Of a stretch of 64,000 bases of DNA, positions 21,559 through 29,967 are shown piece by piece; positions within the stretch are counted from its first letter, which is position 1, and every line of letters begins with the position of its first letter. A model generated the notes under the pieces. The model saw only the letters and a list, made by a program, of their open reading frames with translations. It did not search any database and was not told the origin of the DNA. Source of the stretch: Simplicispira suum (lineage in GTDB: Bacteria > Pseudomonadota > Gammaproteobacteria > Burkholderiales > Burkholderiaceae_C); assembly GCF_003008595.1 (NCBI RefSeq), contig NZ_CP027669.1, forward strand, positions 2,232,001 to 2,296,000, read 5' to 3'. Both the position numbers and the translations under genes were made by a program.

Positions 21559-23726
21559 AACGCACCGACCCGCGCCTGCTGGCTGCCATTGCGCTGGCCG
21601 GCCTGGTGATGGCGCTGTGGTTGGTGCTGATGTCGGCCATTGTCTGGTCGACGCTCAGCCTGCCGGAGCGTGAGGCCGTGGGCGAGGTGCTGGCGGGCCG
21701 GATCGCGCTGGTCTTTGTCGGCTGGGTGCTGGGCCTGATGGCCGTGGCGGCGGTGCTGCGCGTCTTGCACCAGCGCTATGTGGGCGCGCCGCACCGTTTG
21801 CTGGAGGAAACGCGCGTGGTCCTGGCGGCGCGCCGGCCGCAGCTGCTCAAGCCGCGCGGCACGCGCGAGATGCAGGCGCTGGCGGTGGCCGTCAACGAGC
21901 TGGCGGCGCAGCGCGACCGCCTGCGCGCCGAGATGGATGCGCAAGTCACGCAGGCGAGCGAGCGCGTGCAGCAGGAAAAGGACCGCCTGGCCGCGCTGAT
22001 GGCCGAGCTGCACCAAAGCGTGGTGGTGTGCAACCACGCCGGCCGCATCCTGCTCTACAACCAGCGCGCGCGCCAGGCCTTCCGCGCACTGTCGCAGGGA
22101 CCGCAGCTGGCCGATGGCGCCGAGCTGATCGGCATTGGCCGCTCCATCTACGCGGCGCTGGAGCGCCAGGTGCTGGCCCACGCCTTCGAACGCATTCAAC
22201 AGGCTGTGACCAAAGGCGACGCCCGGCCCTCGGCGCAGTTTGTCACCACCGTGGCCGGTGGGCAGTTGCTGCGCGTGCAGGTGGCGCCGGTACGCGCCAG
22301 CCAGGGCGTGTCGGGGCGAAGTACCGAGGTCACTGGCTTTGTGCTGATGCTCGACAACGTGACCGAGAGCGTGGCCGAGGAGTCCGAGCGTGACCAATTG
22401 CTGCACGGCCTGACCGAAGGCAGCCGCGCGTCGCTGGCCAATATCCAGGCAGCGGTGGACATGCTGGGCTACCCCGACATCGAACCCGCGATGCGCGAGC
22501 GTTTCCTGGGCGTGGTGCGTGAAGAGGTGGCCTCCATGGGCACGCGGGTCACCGATCTTGCACAGCGCAGCGCCCAGCGCCTCAAAACCCGCTGGCCGCT
22601 CGAAGACATGCTGGGCGCAGACTTGGCCGCTGCCGCTCAGCGCCAGCTCGGGGCGCGCTGCGGCTGCCCGGTGACGCTGGACGCCATCGACCCGGCGCTC
22701 TGGCTCAAAGTAGACAGCTACACACTGCTGCAGGCGCTGACCTACCTGGGCACGCGCCTGGTCGACGAATTTGAGGTGCGCTTCTTGCAGCTGCGCCTGG
22801 CGCGCGCTGGCGCGCATGCGCAGCTTGACCTGGTCTGGAGCGGCCAGGCCATGAGCAACGAAACCGTGATGAGCTGGGAGATGGACGCCATGCGCTTTGG
22901 CACCGAGCGCACGCCGCTTTCGGTGCGTGACGTGGTCGAGCGCCACGGCGGCGAAATGTGGTTTGAGCGCGAACGGGTGCGCCACCAGGCGCTGTTTCGC
23001 TTTCTGCTCCCGCTGGCCAGCAGCCAGCCCGAGGACAGGGGGCCAGCGGCGCCCGTGCTGGCCAGTCGGCCCGAGTTTTACGACTTCGACCTTTTCCAGA
23101 CCAGCGATGAAGGCAGTGCGCTGGAAGACCGTCCCCTGGCCGAGCTGACCTACACCGTGTTCGACACCGAAACCACGGGTCTGAACCCGGCAGGGGGCGA
23201 CGCGATCATCCAGATCGGCGCGGCGCGTATCGTCAACGGCAAGCTCTTGCGCCAGGAGAGCTTCGACCAATTGGTGGACCCCGGACGCAGCATTCCCGCC
23301 GAATCGATTCCGATCCACGGCATCAGCCAGGACATGGTGGAGGGCCAGCCACGCATCGCGCAGGTGCTGCCCGTATTCCACGCCTTTGCCGAAGACACGG
23401 TGCTGGTGGCGCACAACGCTGCGTTCGACATGAAGTTCCTGCAGTTGCAGGAAGAGGCCACCGGCATTGCGTTTCGCCAGCCGGTGCTCGACACCTTGCT
23501 GCTCTCGGCGGTGGTGCATCCGAACCAGGAGTCGCACCGGCTCGAAGCCATTGCCGAGCGCTTCGACGTGGCGGTGCTGGGGCGCCATACGGCGCTGGGC
23601 GATGCACTGGTGACGGCTGAGATCTGGCTGCGCCTGATCCCGCTGCTGGCCGAGCAGGGCATCCATACCCTGCGCCAGGCGCGCGAGGCGGCGCAGAAGA
23701 CGTACTACGCGCGGTTGAAGTATTGA
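21555..23726 (+). CDS. membrane pseudokinase-like sensor fused to a DnaQ-type 3'-5' exonuclease
   Basis: A 723-residue multidomain protein. Two membrane helices (residues about 8-32 and 50-72) are followed by a HAMP-like and coiled-coil region (residues 75-140), a PAS-like segment (about 145-285), and a degenerate histidine-kinase-like region. In the latter the usual HExRTPL box is replaced by EGSRASLANI, and only the VRDVVERHGGEMWFE segment recalls the ATPase. The C-terminal about 190 residues are a DEDDh exonuclease of the Pol III epsilon family, with all catalytic residues visible: D537 and E539 in FDTETTG, D625 in HNAAFD, H678 and D683 in RHTALGD. The likely chemistry is nucleotide-phosphodiester hydrolysis at the membrane under sensor control, not replication proofreading. 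It ends the operon of the CbrA-like kinase and faces a DUF294 nucleotidyltransferase gene. Confidence 0.88.
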   Translation: MKRTDPRLLAAIALAGLVMALWLVLMSAIVWSTLSLPEREAVGEVLAGRIALVFVGWVLGLMAVAAVLRVLHQRYVGAPHRLLEETRVVLAARRPQLLKPRGTREMQALAVAVNELAAQRDRLRAEMDAQVTQASERVQQEKDRLAALMAELHQSVVVCNHAGRILLYNQRARQAFRALSQGPQLADGAELIGIGRSIYAALERQVLAHAFERIQQAVTKGDARPSAQFVTTVAGGQLLRVQVAPVRASQGVSGRSTEVTGFVLMLDNVTESVAEESERDQLLHGLTEGSRASLANIQAAVDMLGYPDIEPAMRERFLGVVREEVASMGTRVTDLAQRSAQRLKTRWPLEDMLGADLAAAAQRQLGARCGCPVTLDAIDPALWLKVDSYTLLQALTYLGTRLVDEFEVRFLQLRLARAGAHAQLDLVWSGQAMSNETVMSWEMDAMRFGTERTPLSVRDVVERHGGEMWFERERVRHQALFRFLLPLASSQPEDRGPAAPVLASRPEFYDFDLFQTSDEGSALEDRPLAELTYTVFDTETTGLNPAGGDAIIQIGAARIVNGKLLRQESFDQLVDPGRSIPAESIPIHGISQDMVEGQPRIAQVLPVFHAFAEDTVLVAHNAAFDMKFLQLQEEATGIAFRQPVLDTLLLSAVVHPNQESHRLEAIAERFDVAVLGRHTALGDALVTAEIWLRLIPLLAEQGIHTLRQAREAAQKTYYARLKY

Positions 23727-23741
23727 GAATGCTATTGCTTC

Positions 23742-23793
23742 GATAGCTGAAAGCGCTTATGTATAAAGCGCTGGAGGCCAATAATGGCCTGAA
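23742..23793 (+). repeat. dispersed comamonad repeat, copy 4, intergenic
   Basis: GATAGCTGAAAGCGCTTATG, then TAAAGCGCTGGAGGCCAATA. It lies 15 bases past the exonuclease stop, between convergent genes, and its AGCGCTTA/TAAAGCGCT core can fold as a hairpin. The remaining bases to 23886 hold nothing recognisable. Confidence 0.8.
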
Positions 23794-23886
23794 CGGTTGA
23801 CTCCGTATCCAAAGGCGGCGCGCGGCATGGGCCCGCTGCCCGGCCGCTGCTGAGCCATGAGCCCACCAAGCAAAACACCCAAACCA

Positions 23887-25773
23887 CTAAAACCGCCCGG
23901 CCTGGTAACGCTGCCCCAGCACATCCTGCACCACCTGCACCACCGAGAACGCTTCCTTGAGGTGGCTGCGCTCGAAGCTGGAGAGTTCCTCCAGCGCCAG
24001 AAAATTGTCCGGCGCCAGGCCCTCGGCCATCTGCCGGGCCTGGTGGCGGATGCGCAGCTTGGAGATGAATTCGAGTGCCTCGCGCAGATCGCGGGCGCTT
24101 TGCGGGCTCACTTCACCCGCCGCGCCGGCCGCAGCTGCAAGCTCCAGCCGGTCCTGCGTGTTCACGGCGGCCACTGCGCCGGCCAGGGCAAACAGCCGCG
24201 CCAGATCGACGATGGGCACGATGCCCGTGTGCTTGAGGTCGATGGTGCCTGAATGCTCACCGCCCCGGATGCGTGAAATGGTGCCAAACAGGCCCAGCGG
24301 TGGGCGGTGCTTGAGCGCGTTGCCCACCATGTGCGCCAGAAACAGGCTGTTGCCGCGCGTGCGCTCCAGCATGTCGTGGCGCAGCGTGTCCAGCAGCTCG
24401 GCGCGGCCATGGATGGCGCGCAGGTCGAAGAATACGCAGGTCAGCATGAGCGCCATGGGTTCGGGTGTATCCACCCACTGGCGAAAGTACTCGGCCCAGC
24501 GCGCGCGCGGCTGGCGCCATTTGTCGGTCATAGCCATCATCTCGCCAGGGCAATGGATGTAGCCGCAGGCTGCCAGCCCGTCGCAGACGTATCTGGAAAA
24601 TTCCCGAAACCAGCTGCCGTGGACAGCTTCGTCGTAGTCGTCGGCCAGCACCAGGCAGTTGTCCTGGTCCGACAGCGCCGTTTGTTCGCTGCGCGCTTGT
24701 GAGCCTGCCGCCACCCACACGTAATCTACTGGCGCCGGGCCCAGGCGCTCTTCGGCCAGCTGAATCAGGCGCACCGTGACGGCATCGGTGATGGCGGTGA
24801 CGATGTGGCCCGTGCTGTAGGCGCTGGCGTCGGCGTCGGCCAGGTGGCGCTGCAGCGCCTTGAGCCGCGTGGTGGTCTGCGCCAGGCCCGCCGCCGTGGT
24901 CTGCTTGTGGATTTCGCCGGCCAGCACCACAGCCGAGGTGCTTTGCTGTTCGGCCAGATCGGTGGCGGTGACCATGCCCACCAGCTGCGCCCCGTCCATC
25001 ACGGGCACATGGTGGATATTGGCGCGCGCCATCAGCAGCATGGCCTCAAAGGTGGGGCTGTGGGCTTGCAGCGTATGGGGCGTCAGCGTTGCGATGCTGC
25101 GCACCGGCAGCGCCGGGTCAAGCTGCTCGGCCAGCACCCGGTTGCGCAGGTCGCGGTCGGTTACCAGGCCCATGAGTGCGCCGTCCTCCACCAGCAGCAC
25201 GGACGAAACGCGCTGCTCGCGCATGTGGCTGGCCACCTTGCGAATAGGGGTGTCCGGCGAGAGGCTGACGGGAGGCCTGCGCAGCAGCGTGCGCACCGGG
25301 GTTGCCAGGCGGTTGAGCCGCAGACCGGCTTCCCCCGGCGCTTCACCTTCGCCATGCGCCATGTCCGCGGCGCTGGGCAGCGAGGGAAAGTGGTATTCCA
25401 GCGCGTCGTGTGCCTGGCACAGCCGCTGCAATTGTGCGGGCGCCAGCCAGGCCACTGCTCCGTCGGTCGCCGCCGTGGCCTGCCAGGTCGTGAGATGGCG
25501 CGCCGGCGTGGCGCCAAAGCCAAACAGCTCGCCGCGCTGCAGGCGCACCGCATGCCCCAGATCCGGATCCAGCAGATCCACCGCACCAGTCACCACCATG
25601 CCGAGGCGGCCGAACAAACGTCCCTGCGGCAAGAGCAACATGCCTTCGCTGGTGTCCTGCCGCTCCCACTGCTCGGCAAAATTTGCCCATACCGCAGCAT
25701 CCAGCGTGCCCCAGATGCGGTGGCCGACCAGCAAGGTCTGAAAGTCGTCGGCAGAAGGCGGGGCAGAATTCAT
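23887..25773 (-). CDS. cNMP-binding/CBS/DUF294 putative nucleotidyltransferase
   Basis: A 628-residue protein with a cyclic-nucleotide-binding-like N-terminus (about residues 5-125), two CBS domains (about 145-265: SPDTPIRKVASHMREQRVSS and SPTFEAMLLMARANIHHVPV), a DUF294 nucleotidyltransferase domain and its C-terminal helical DUF294_C domain. The transferase motif is GSQARSEQTALSDQD, with G357-S358 and aspartates D369 and D371, as in GlnD-type enzymes. It probably transfers a nucleotide to a protein or other acceptor in response to adenine nucleotides and cNMP. The start at 25773 is chosen because the longer reading to 25830 has no better ribosome site and overlaps the divergent promoter. 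It is convergent with the exonuclease fusion; DUF294 and such exonucleases recurrently neighbour DUF4212/SSS symporters. Confidence 0.9.
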   Translation of the reverse strand: MNSAPPSADDFQTLLVGHRIWGTLDAAVWANFAEQWERQDTSEGMLLLPQGRLFGRLGMVVTGAVDLLDPDLGHAVRLQRGELFGFGATPARHLTTWQATAATDGAVAWLAPAQLQRLCQAHDALEYHFPSLPSAADMAHGEGEAPGEAGLRLNRLATPVRTLLRRPPVSLSPDTPIRKVASHMREQRVSSVLLVEDGALMGLVTDRDLRNRVLAEQLDPALPVRSIATLTPHTLQAHSPTFEAMLLMARANIHHVPVMDGAQLVGMVTATDLAEQQSTSAVVLAGEIHKQTTAAGLAQTTTRLKALQRHLADADASAYSTGHIVTAITDAVTVRLIQLAEERLGPAPVDYVWVAAGSQARSEQTALSDQDNCLVLADDYDEAVHGSWFREFSRYVCDGLAACGYIHCPGEMMAMTDKWRQPRARWAEYFRQWVDTPEPMALMLTCVFFDLRAIHGRAELLDTLRHDMLERTRGNSLFLAHMVGNALKHRPPLGLFGTISRIRGGEHSGTIDLKHTGIVPIVDLARLFALAGAVAAVNTQDRLELAAAAGAAGEVSPQSARDLREALEFISKLRIRHQARQMAEGLAPDNFLALEELSSFERSHLKEAFSVVQVVQDVLGQRYQAGRF

Positions 25774-25839
25774 GGCGCAGACCCGTAAGGCAAAAGGGGC
25801 ATTGTTGCAGTTGCACCGCGTGCGTACCATGGTTTGGTC

Positions 25840-26178
25840 ATGAAACCGCCTGAAACCCGGACCGTCTGGCTACAGTCCGCCGCGCCGTCCAAGCCGCCCC
25901 TCGGCCAGCCCTGCAATGGCTGCGGCCTGTGCTGCCTGAGCGTGCCTTGCCCGCTGGGAATGGTGGTTTCGCGTCGGCGCACGGGGGCATGCGCCGCGCT
26001 GCGCTGGGATGCCGCCGCAGCGCGCTACCGCTGCGCTTTGGTGAGTGATCCAGCCGATGCCACGGGCTGGCGCAGTCCTTGGCTGCTGCGGGCGGTAAGT
26101 GCGCTGGCCAGGCGCCAGATTGCCGCCGGCAGCGGTTGCGACGCCGAGATCGAGGCAATCCATCCAGATGCTTCATAA
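25840..26178 (+). CDS. YkgJ-family cysteine cluster protein
   Basis: A 112-residue protein with the CxxCGLCC-type cluster (PCNGCGLCCLSVPCPLG), plus later cysteines at GACAALRW and RCALV, the pattern of the YkgJ zinc/iron-chelating family. The ATG at 25840 is read as the start; a TTG six bases earlier is less likely. It is divergent from the DUF294 gene with 66 bases between them. Function is not known; the family is thought to bind a metal ion or iron-sulfur cluster. Confidence 0.8.
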   Translation: MKPPETRTVWLQSAAPSKPPLGQPCNGCGLCCLSVPCPLGMVVSRRRTGACAALRWDAAAARYRCALVSDPADATGWRSPWLLRAVSALARRQIAAGSGCDAEIEAIHPDAS

Positions 26179-26180
26179 GT

Positions 26181-26230
26181 AATAGCATTCAGCGCTTACT
26201 GGATAAGCGCTAGAGCCATATTTTTATCAG
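26181..26230 (+). repeat. dispersed comamonad repeat, copy 5, intergenic
   Basis: AATAGCATTCAGCGCTTACT, GGATAAGCGCTAGAGCCATA, then TTTTTATCAG. The palindromic AGCGCTTA..TAAGCGCT core followed by T residues could act as terminator of the YkgJ-like gene. Confidence 0.75.
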
Positions 26231-26337
26231 AATAAACGCGTTGTGCGGAGGGGAATGCGTAGAAGGAATAAGGTTCATTGAATATGACTCTTAGAATGCC
26301 ATCCGCGTTGGCCTAGCTTGGCAATGCGTGGGTTGCA

Positions 26338-26351
26338 TTGCGACAAATCAA
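26338..26351 (+). promoter_or_regulatory. candidate FNR/ANR box upstream of the cbb3-type oxidase
   Basis: TTGCGACAAATCAA matches TTGAT-N4-ATCAA at eight of ten defined positions and lies 49 bases before the ccoN start. Control of cbb3 oxidases by FNR-type oxygen regulators is well established, so the location fits. An 8-bp hairpin (GCCGACAC/GTGTCGGC, 26359-26381) follows in the leader. Confidence 0.5.
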
Positions 26352-26399
26352 AAAATCTGCCGACACACATGGCGTGTCGGCCCGCACAAGGATCTGTCT

Positions 26400-28052
26400 A
26401 TGGATAGCGCGCTCCTGAGCCTGCTCGGCGCCTTCTTGCTTTCGCTGCTCGGCCTGTTTGTTTTCATCTGGTCGATGCGCAAGGGCTTGCTGCTGGAAAA
26501 CCCGCGCGCCGCGTCGGTGATCTTTGCGCCGGGGGAAATTGGCCGGGCCGATGACCCGGCGCTTCCCGGAGATGAGCAAAAACCGCTGCGTGACGCCGCA
26601 GCCGAGGCCGGCGAGGCGGGCCACCCGCCCGATCCGGACGAGCTGCTGCACCGCGTGGAGGCCGACCGCTCGACCGCATTTCCGGTGTTCATGTTCATCG
26701 CCTTTGCCTGCATGTGGCTGGTGCTGGGCTCGGTGGCGGGCCTGACTTCGTCGCTCAAGCTGCACATGCCCGACCTGCTGGTGAGCGAAGCCTGGATGAC
26801 CTTTGGACGCATCCGCACCGTGCACCTCACGGCCGTGCTCTACGGCTGGATCTCCAACGCCGCGCTGGGCACCATCATCTGGTTGCTCCCGCGCCTGCTG
26901 CGCACGCCTTTGATGGGCGGGGCCTGGGTGATGCTGGGCGGCGCGCTGATCAACACCGGTATTGCCAGCGCCATCGGCGCCATCGGTTCGGGCTGGACCG
27001 ACGGCATGGAATACCTGGAGATTCCCTGGCAGATCGGCCTGTTCATCGTCGCCGGATTCATCTGCATCATCGGCCCGGTTCTCTACACGCTGGTGAACCG
27101 CAAGGTCGAATCACTCTATGTGACCGTCTGGTACCACGTCGCCGCACTGCTCTGGATTGCCCTGCTGTTCATCGTTGCCAAGCTGCCGGGTGTGCACACC
27201 GGCGTGCAGCAGGCGACCACCAACTGGTGGTACGGCCACAACGTGCTGGGCTTGTGGTTCACGCCGGTGAGCGTCGGAGCCATCTACTACTTCCTGCCCA
27301 AGATCATCGGGCGGCCGGTGCGCTCCTACAACCTGTCCATTCTCGGGTTCTGGACATTGGCCTTCTTCTATGGTCAGGTCGGCGGCCACCACCTGATCGG
27401 CGGGCCGGTGCCCGGCTGGCTGACCACGCTGTCCATCGTGCAGAGCATGATGATGATCATTCCGGTGCTGGCCTTCACCATCAACATGGCCGGCACCATG
27501 TGGGGGCGCATGCACCTGGCGCGCTATTCGCCCACGCTGCGCTTCATGATGTTTGGCGGCTTCATGTACATGCTGTCGTCGCTGCAGGGCTCGTTCGAGG
27601 CGCTGCGCTCAATCAACCAGGTGGCGCACTTCACGCACTTCACGGTGGCGCATGCCCATTTGGGCGCCTACGCCTTCGTCACCATGGTGCTGTTTGGCGC
27701 CATCTATTTCATGATGCCGCGCGTGCTCAACTGGGAATGGCCGTACCCGCGCCTGATCACGCTGCAGTTCTGGCTGGCGGCGATCGGCATCGGCATTTAC
27801 TTCATTGGCCTGTCGATTGGTGGCTGGCTGCAAGGCCTGTACATGCTGGATGCGACCAAACCCTTCATGGATTCGGTGGCCGTCACCATTCCCTATCTGG
27901 AGTGGCGCAGCGTGGGTGGCTCGCTGATGGTGCTGAGCCACGTCATTTTTGTCGGGCACTTTTTGGCGATGGCACTGCGTTTTGGACCGCAGCGCACCGG
28001 CGCCGCCCTGTTCTGGCCGCGCAAGGCGCAGGAGTTGCTCCATGGAGAATGA
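26400..28052 (+). CDS. ccoN: cbb3-type cytochrome oxidase subunit I with CcoS-like N-terminal extension
   Basis: A 550-residue heme-copper oxidase catalytic subunit, about 70 longer than a typical CcoN. Heme and copper ligands are present: H142 in RTVHLTAV, H280 in WWYGHN, H330-H331 in VGGHHLIGG, and the histidines of FTVAHAHLGAY (H418, H420). The extra N-terminus starts with a membrane helix and WSMRKGLLLENPRAASVIF, which recalls the small assembly protein CcoS, so it looks like a CcoS-CcoN fusion. The ATG at 26400 follows AAGGATCTGTCT. It heads an operon with ccoO (11-base overlap), a monoheme cytochrome and SCO, under a probable FNR box. The CcoS resemblance is by eye only. Confidence 0.88.
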   Translation: MDSALLSLLGAFLLSLLGLFVFIWSMRKGLLLENPRAASVIFAPGEIGRADDPALPGDEQKPLRDAAAEAGEAGHPPDPDELLHRVEADRSTAFPVFMFIAFACMWLVLGSVAGLTSSLKLHMPDLLVSEAWMTFGRIRTVHLTAVLYGWISNAALGTIIWLLPRLLRTPLMGGAWVMLGGALINTGIASAIGAIGSGWTDGMEYLEIPWQIGLFIVAGFICIIGPVLYTLVNRKVESLYVTVWYHVAALLWIALLFIVAKLPGVHTGVQQATTNWWYGHNVLGLWFTPVSVGAIYYFLPKIIGRPVRSYNLSILGFWTLAFFYGQVGGHHLIGGPVPGWLTTLSIVQSMMMIIPVLAFTINMAGTMWGRMHLARYSPTLRFMMFGGFMYMLSSLQGSFEALRSINQVAHFTHFTVAHAHLGAYAFVTMVLFGAIYFMMPRVLNWEWPYPRLITLQFWLAAIGIGIYFIGLSIGGWLQGLYMLDATKPFMDSVAVTIPYLEWRSVGGSLMVLSHVIFVGHFLAMALRFGPQRTGAALFWPRKAQELLHGE

Positions 28053-28698
28053 AGTCAAGCTGGCGGCCGGCGCCATGGTGGCGCTGGCTGTAGCCACCGC
28101 AGCGCTGGTGATCCTGCCCTACATCCAGGTGCGCGACATCCACGCGCCCGAAGGCCTCAAGCCCTATACCAGCGCCGAGCTGCGCGGGCGCGAGGTGTAT
28201 ATCGCCAACGGCTGCGTCTACTGCCACACCCAGCAGCCGCGTGACCGCAACCTGGGACCAGACGCGGAACGCGGCTGGGGCCGCGCCTCGGTGCCGGGCG
28301 ACTACATCTACGACAAACCGCACCTGCTGGGCAGCATGCGCACCGGGCCCGACCTGTTCAACATCGGCGCGCGCCAGCCCAGCCAGGACTGGCATCTGGG
28401 GCACTTGTACCAGCCCAGGGCCTATGTGCCGGGGTCGATCATGCCGTCCTACCCGTATATGTTCGACGTCAAGCCCGAAGCCGAAGAGGGCGACGTGGTG
28501 CTCAAGCTGCCGCCGGGCGCTGCGCCCAATGGACGAGTGGTGGTGGCCCGGCCCGAGGCGCTGGACCTGGTGCGCTACTTGCGCGGCCTGAACCACACCT
28601 ACCCGGTGCTGCCACCGCAGCCGCGCGGCGAAGCGGCGCCTGCGGCGGCCCCGCCTCCGGCCGGCGCTGCGAGCAGCGCTGACGCCAAAGCGTCCTGA
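28042..28698 (+). CDS. ccoO: cbb3-type oxidase monoheme cytochrome c subunit
   Basis: A 218-residue membrane-anchored monoheme cytochrome c. One N-terminal helix (AAGAMVALAVATAALVILP) anchors it, and the heme site is C58-V-Y-C61-H62 in NGCVYCHTQQPRD, the classic CcoO signature. YVPGSIMPSYPYMF provides the axial methionine region. The tail is alanine/proline-rich. Its start lies 11 bases inside the ccoN end, indicating coupled translation. It passes electrons from the c-type cytochrome pool to the CcoN core. Confidence 0.92.
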   Translation: MENEVKLAAGAMVALAVATAALVILPYIQVRDIHAPEGLKPYTSAELRGREVYIANGCVYCHTQQPRDRNLGPDAERGWGRASVPGDYIYDKPHLLGSMRTGPDLFNIGARQPSQDWHLGHLYQPRAYVPGSIMPSYPYMFDVKPEAEEGDVVLKLPPGAAPNGRVVVARPEALDLVRYLRGLNHTYPVLPPQPRGEAAPAAAPPPAGAASSADAKAS

Positions 28699-28714
28699 AT
28701 TGGAAAGCACTGCC

Positions 28715-29332
28715 ATGGAACCGATTCCCGAAAAGTCCGAAACGCATCTGGCGCAGGAGCGCGAGAACGCCGAACCCGAAGAGCGCATGCGCCCCATGCC
28801 CCTGGTCGCCGCCGCCGTGGTCCTGGTGATGGTGCTGTTTGGCGTCGTCTACCTGCTGCTGTCCGACCCGGTAGGCAATGCCCTTCTGGGCGACCGGCGC
28901 ACGGTGGCCGATCTCTCGGGACCGGCTCCGGCCGAGCCCGGCGCCGCCGTCGATGGCAAGGCCTTGTTTGCCGCCCACTGCGCCGCCTGCCACCAGGCCA
29001 CCGGCAAGGGCTTGCCCGGCGTGTTCCCGCCGCTCGACGGCTCGGAATGGGTGCTGGGCGACGCGCGCGTGCTCGCCAACATCTTGCTGCATGGCATCAA
29101 TGGCGACATCACGGTCGCAGGCGCCAGCTACAACGGTGCCATGCCACCTTTCCACCAACTGTCCGACGCCGAGCTGGCCGGATTGGCCAGCTTCATCCGC
29201 AGCAATTGGTCCAACAAAGCCGATGCGGTGTTGCCCGCGCTGTTCGAAACCGAGCGCAAAGCCAGTCCCCGCAATACGCCATTTGAGGGCGGCGCCGCGC
29301 TCAAGGCGCTGGCGGCCGCGCCCGCCAGCTGA
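28715..29332 (+). CDS. membrane-anchored monoheme cytochrome c, CcoP-position subunit
   Basis: A 205-residue protein with one membrane helix (LVAAAVVLVMVLFGVVYLLL) and a single heme site C89-A-A-C92-H93 followed by ATGKGLPGVFPPL, with NGAMPPF as probable axial methionine. Standard CcoP is diheme; this one has only one CxxCH. It occupies the ccoP position in the operon. The ATG at 28715 has GGAAAGC upstream; a TTG five codons earlier is possible. It overlaps the SCO gene by one base. Confidence 0.88.
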   Translation: MEPIPEKSETHLAQERENAEPEERMRPMPLVAAAVVLVMVLFGVVYLLLSDPVGNALLGDRRTVADLSGPAPAEPGAAVDGKALFAAHCAACHQATGKGLPGVFPPLDGSEWVLGDARVLANILLHGINGDITVAGASYNGAMPPFHQLSDAELAGLASFIRSNWSNKADAVLPALFETERKASPRNTPFEGGAALKALAAAPAS

Positions 29333-29967
29333 TGCTGCGCACCGCGCTCGCTGCCGCGCTGCTGGTCTGCGCCGGCTATGCGGGCGCGAGCTGGCTCACG
29401 CACGACTTTCAGGTCTGGACCGCCGAAGGCGCGCGCCGCCTGGAGGTGGCGCTGCAGCCCGTGCCTGTGCCAGAGGTGTCCATTGAAGGGCCGGGACTTC
29501 CGGCCCAGCCCTTGGTCCCTTGGCTGAGCGGGGCCGGGCGCGTCACCGTGGTCGATTTCGTCTATACCCGCTGCGAGACCGTCTGCCTGAGCCTGGGTGG
29601 CGTATTTCAGCAAATGCAGCGCCGCTTGCAGCAGGAGCCGATGGTGCCCGGCGCGGCTGTGCGCCTGCTGTCCATCAGTTTTGACGGCAGCTACGACACC
29701 CCTGAGCGCCTTGCTGCCTACGCGCGCCAGCTGGGTGCGGACCCAGCGCTGTGGCAGTTTGCGCGGGTGCCGGACGCCAGCGAAGCGGCCGCCTTGCTGC
29801 GCCGCCTGCAGGTGGTGGTGGTGCCCGACGGCCGGGGCGACTACGAGCACAACGCGGCGCTGTTGGTGCTGGACGCGCAGGGGCGCCTGGTGCGCGTGTT
29901 TGACATCAGCGAGCAGGAGCTGGCGCTGAACTATGCGCGCCACCTGGCAAAGAGCGGCCGGACATGA
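29332..29967 (+). CDS. SCO1/SenC-family copper chaperone
   Basis: A 211-residue thioredoxin-fold protein with an N-terminal signal anchor. The copper ligands of the SCO family are visible: C81-E-T-V-C85 in YTRCETVCLSLGG and H173 in DYEHNAALLVLD. It delivers copper to, or maintains the redox state of, the CuB or CuA site of terminal oxidases, which agrees with its place behind the oxidase genes. The ATG at 29332 shares one base with the previous stop. It overlaps the next gene's ATG by four bases. Confidence 0.92.
   Translation: MLRTALAAALLVCAGYAGASWLTHDFQVWTAEGARRLEVALQPVPVPEVSIEGPGLPAQPLVPWLSGAGRVTVVDFVYTRCETVCLSLGGVFQQMQRRLQQEPMVPGAAVRLLSISFDGSYDTPERLAAYARQLGADPALWQFARVPDASEAAALLRRLQVVVVPDGRGDYEHNAALLVLDAQGRLVRVFDISEQELALNYARHLAKSGRT

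Noticed and set aside
21555..23726. Simple annotation as DNA polymerase III epsilon subunit
   Set aside because: The exonuclease domain is only the C-terminal quarter; the membrane sensor region and operon context contradict a replication role.
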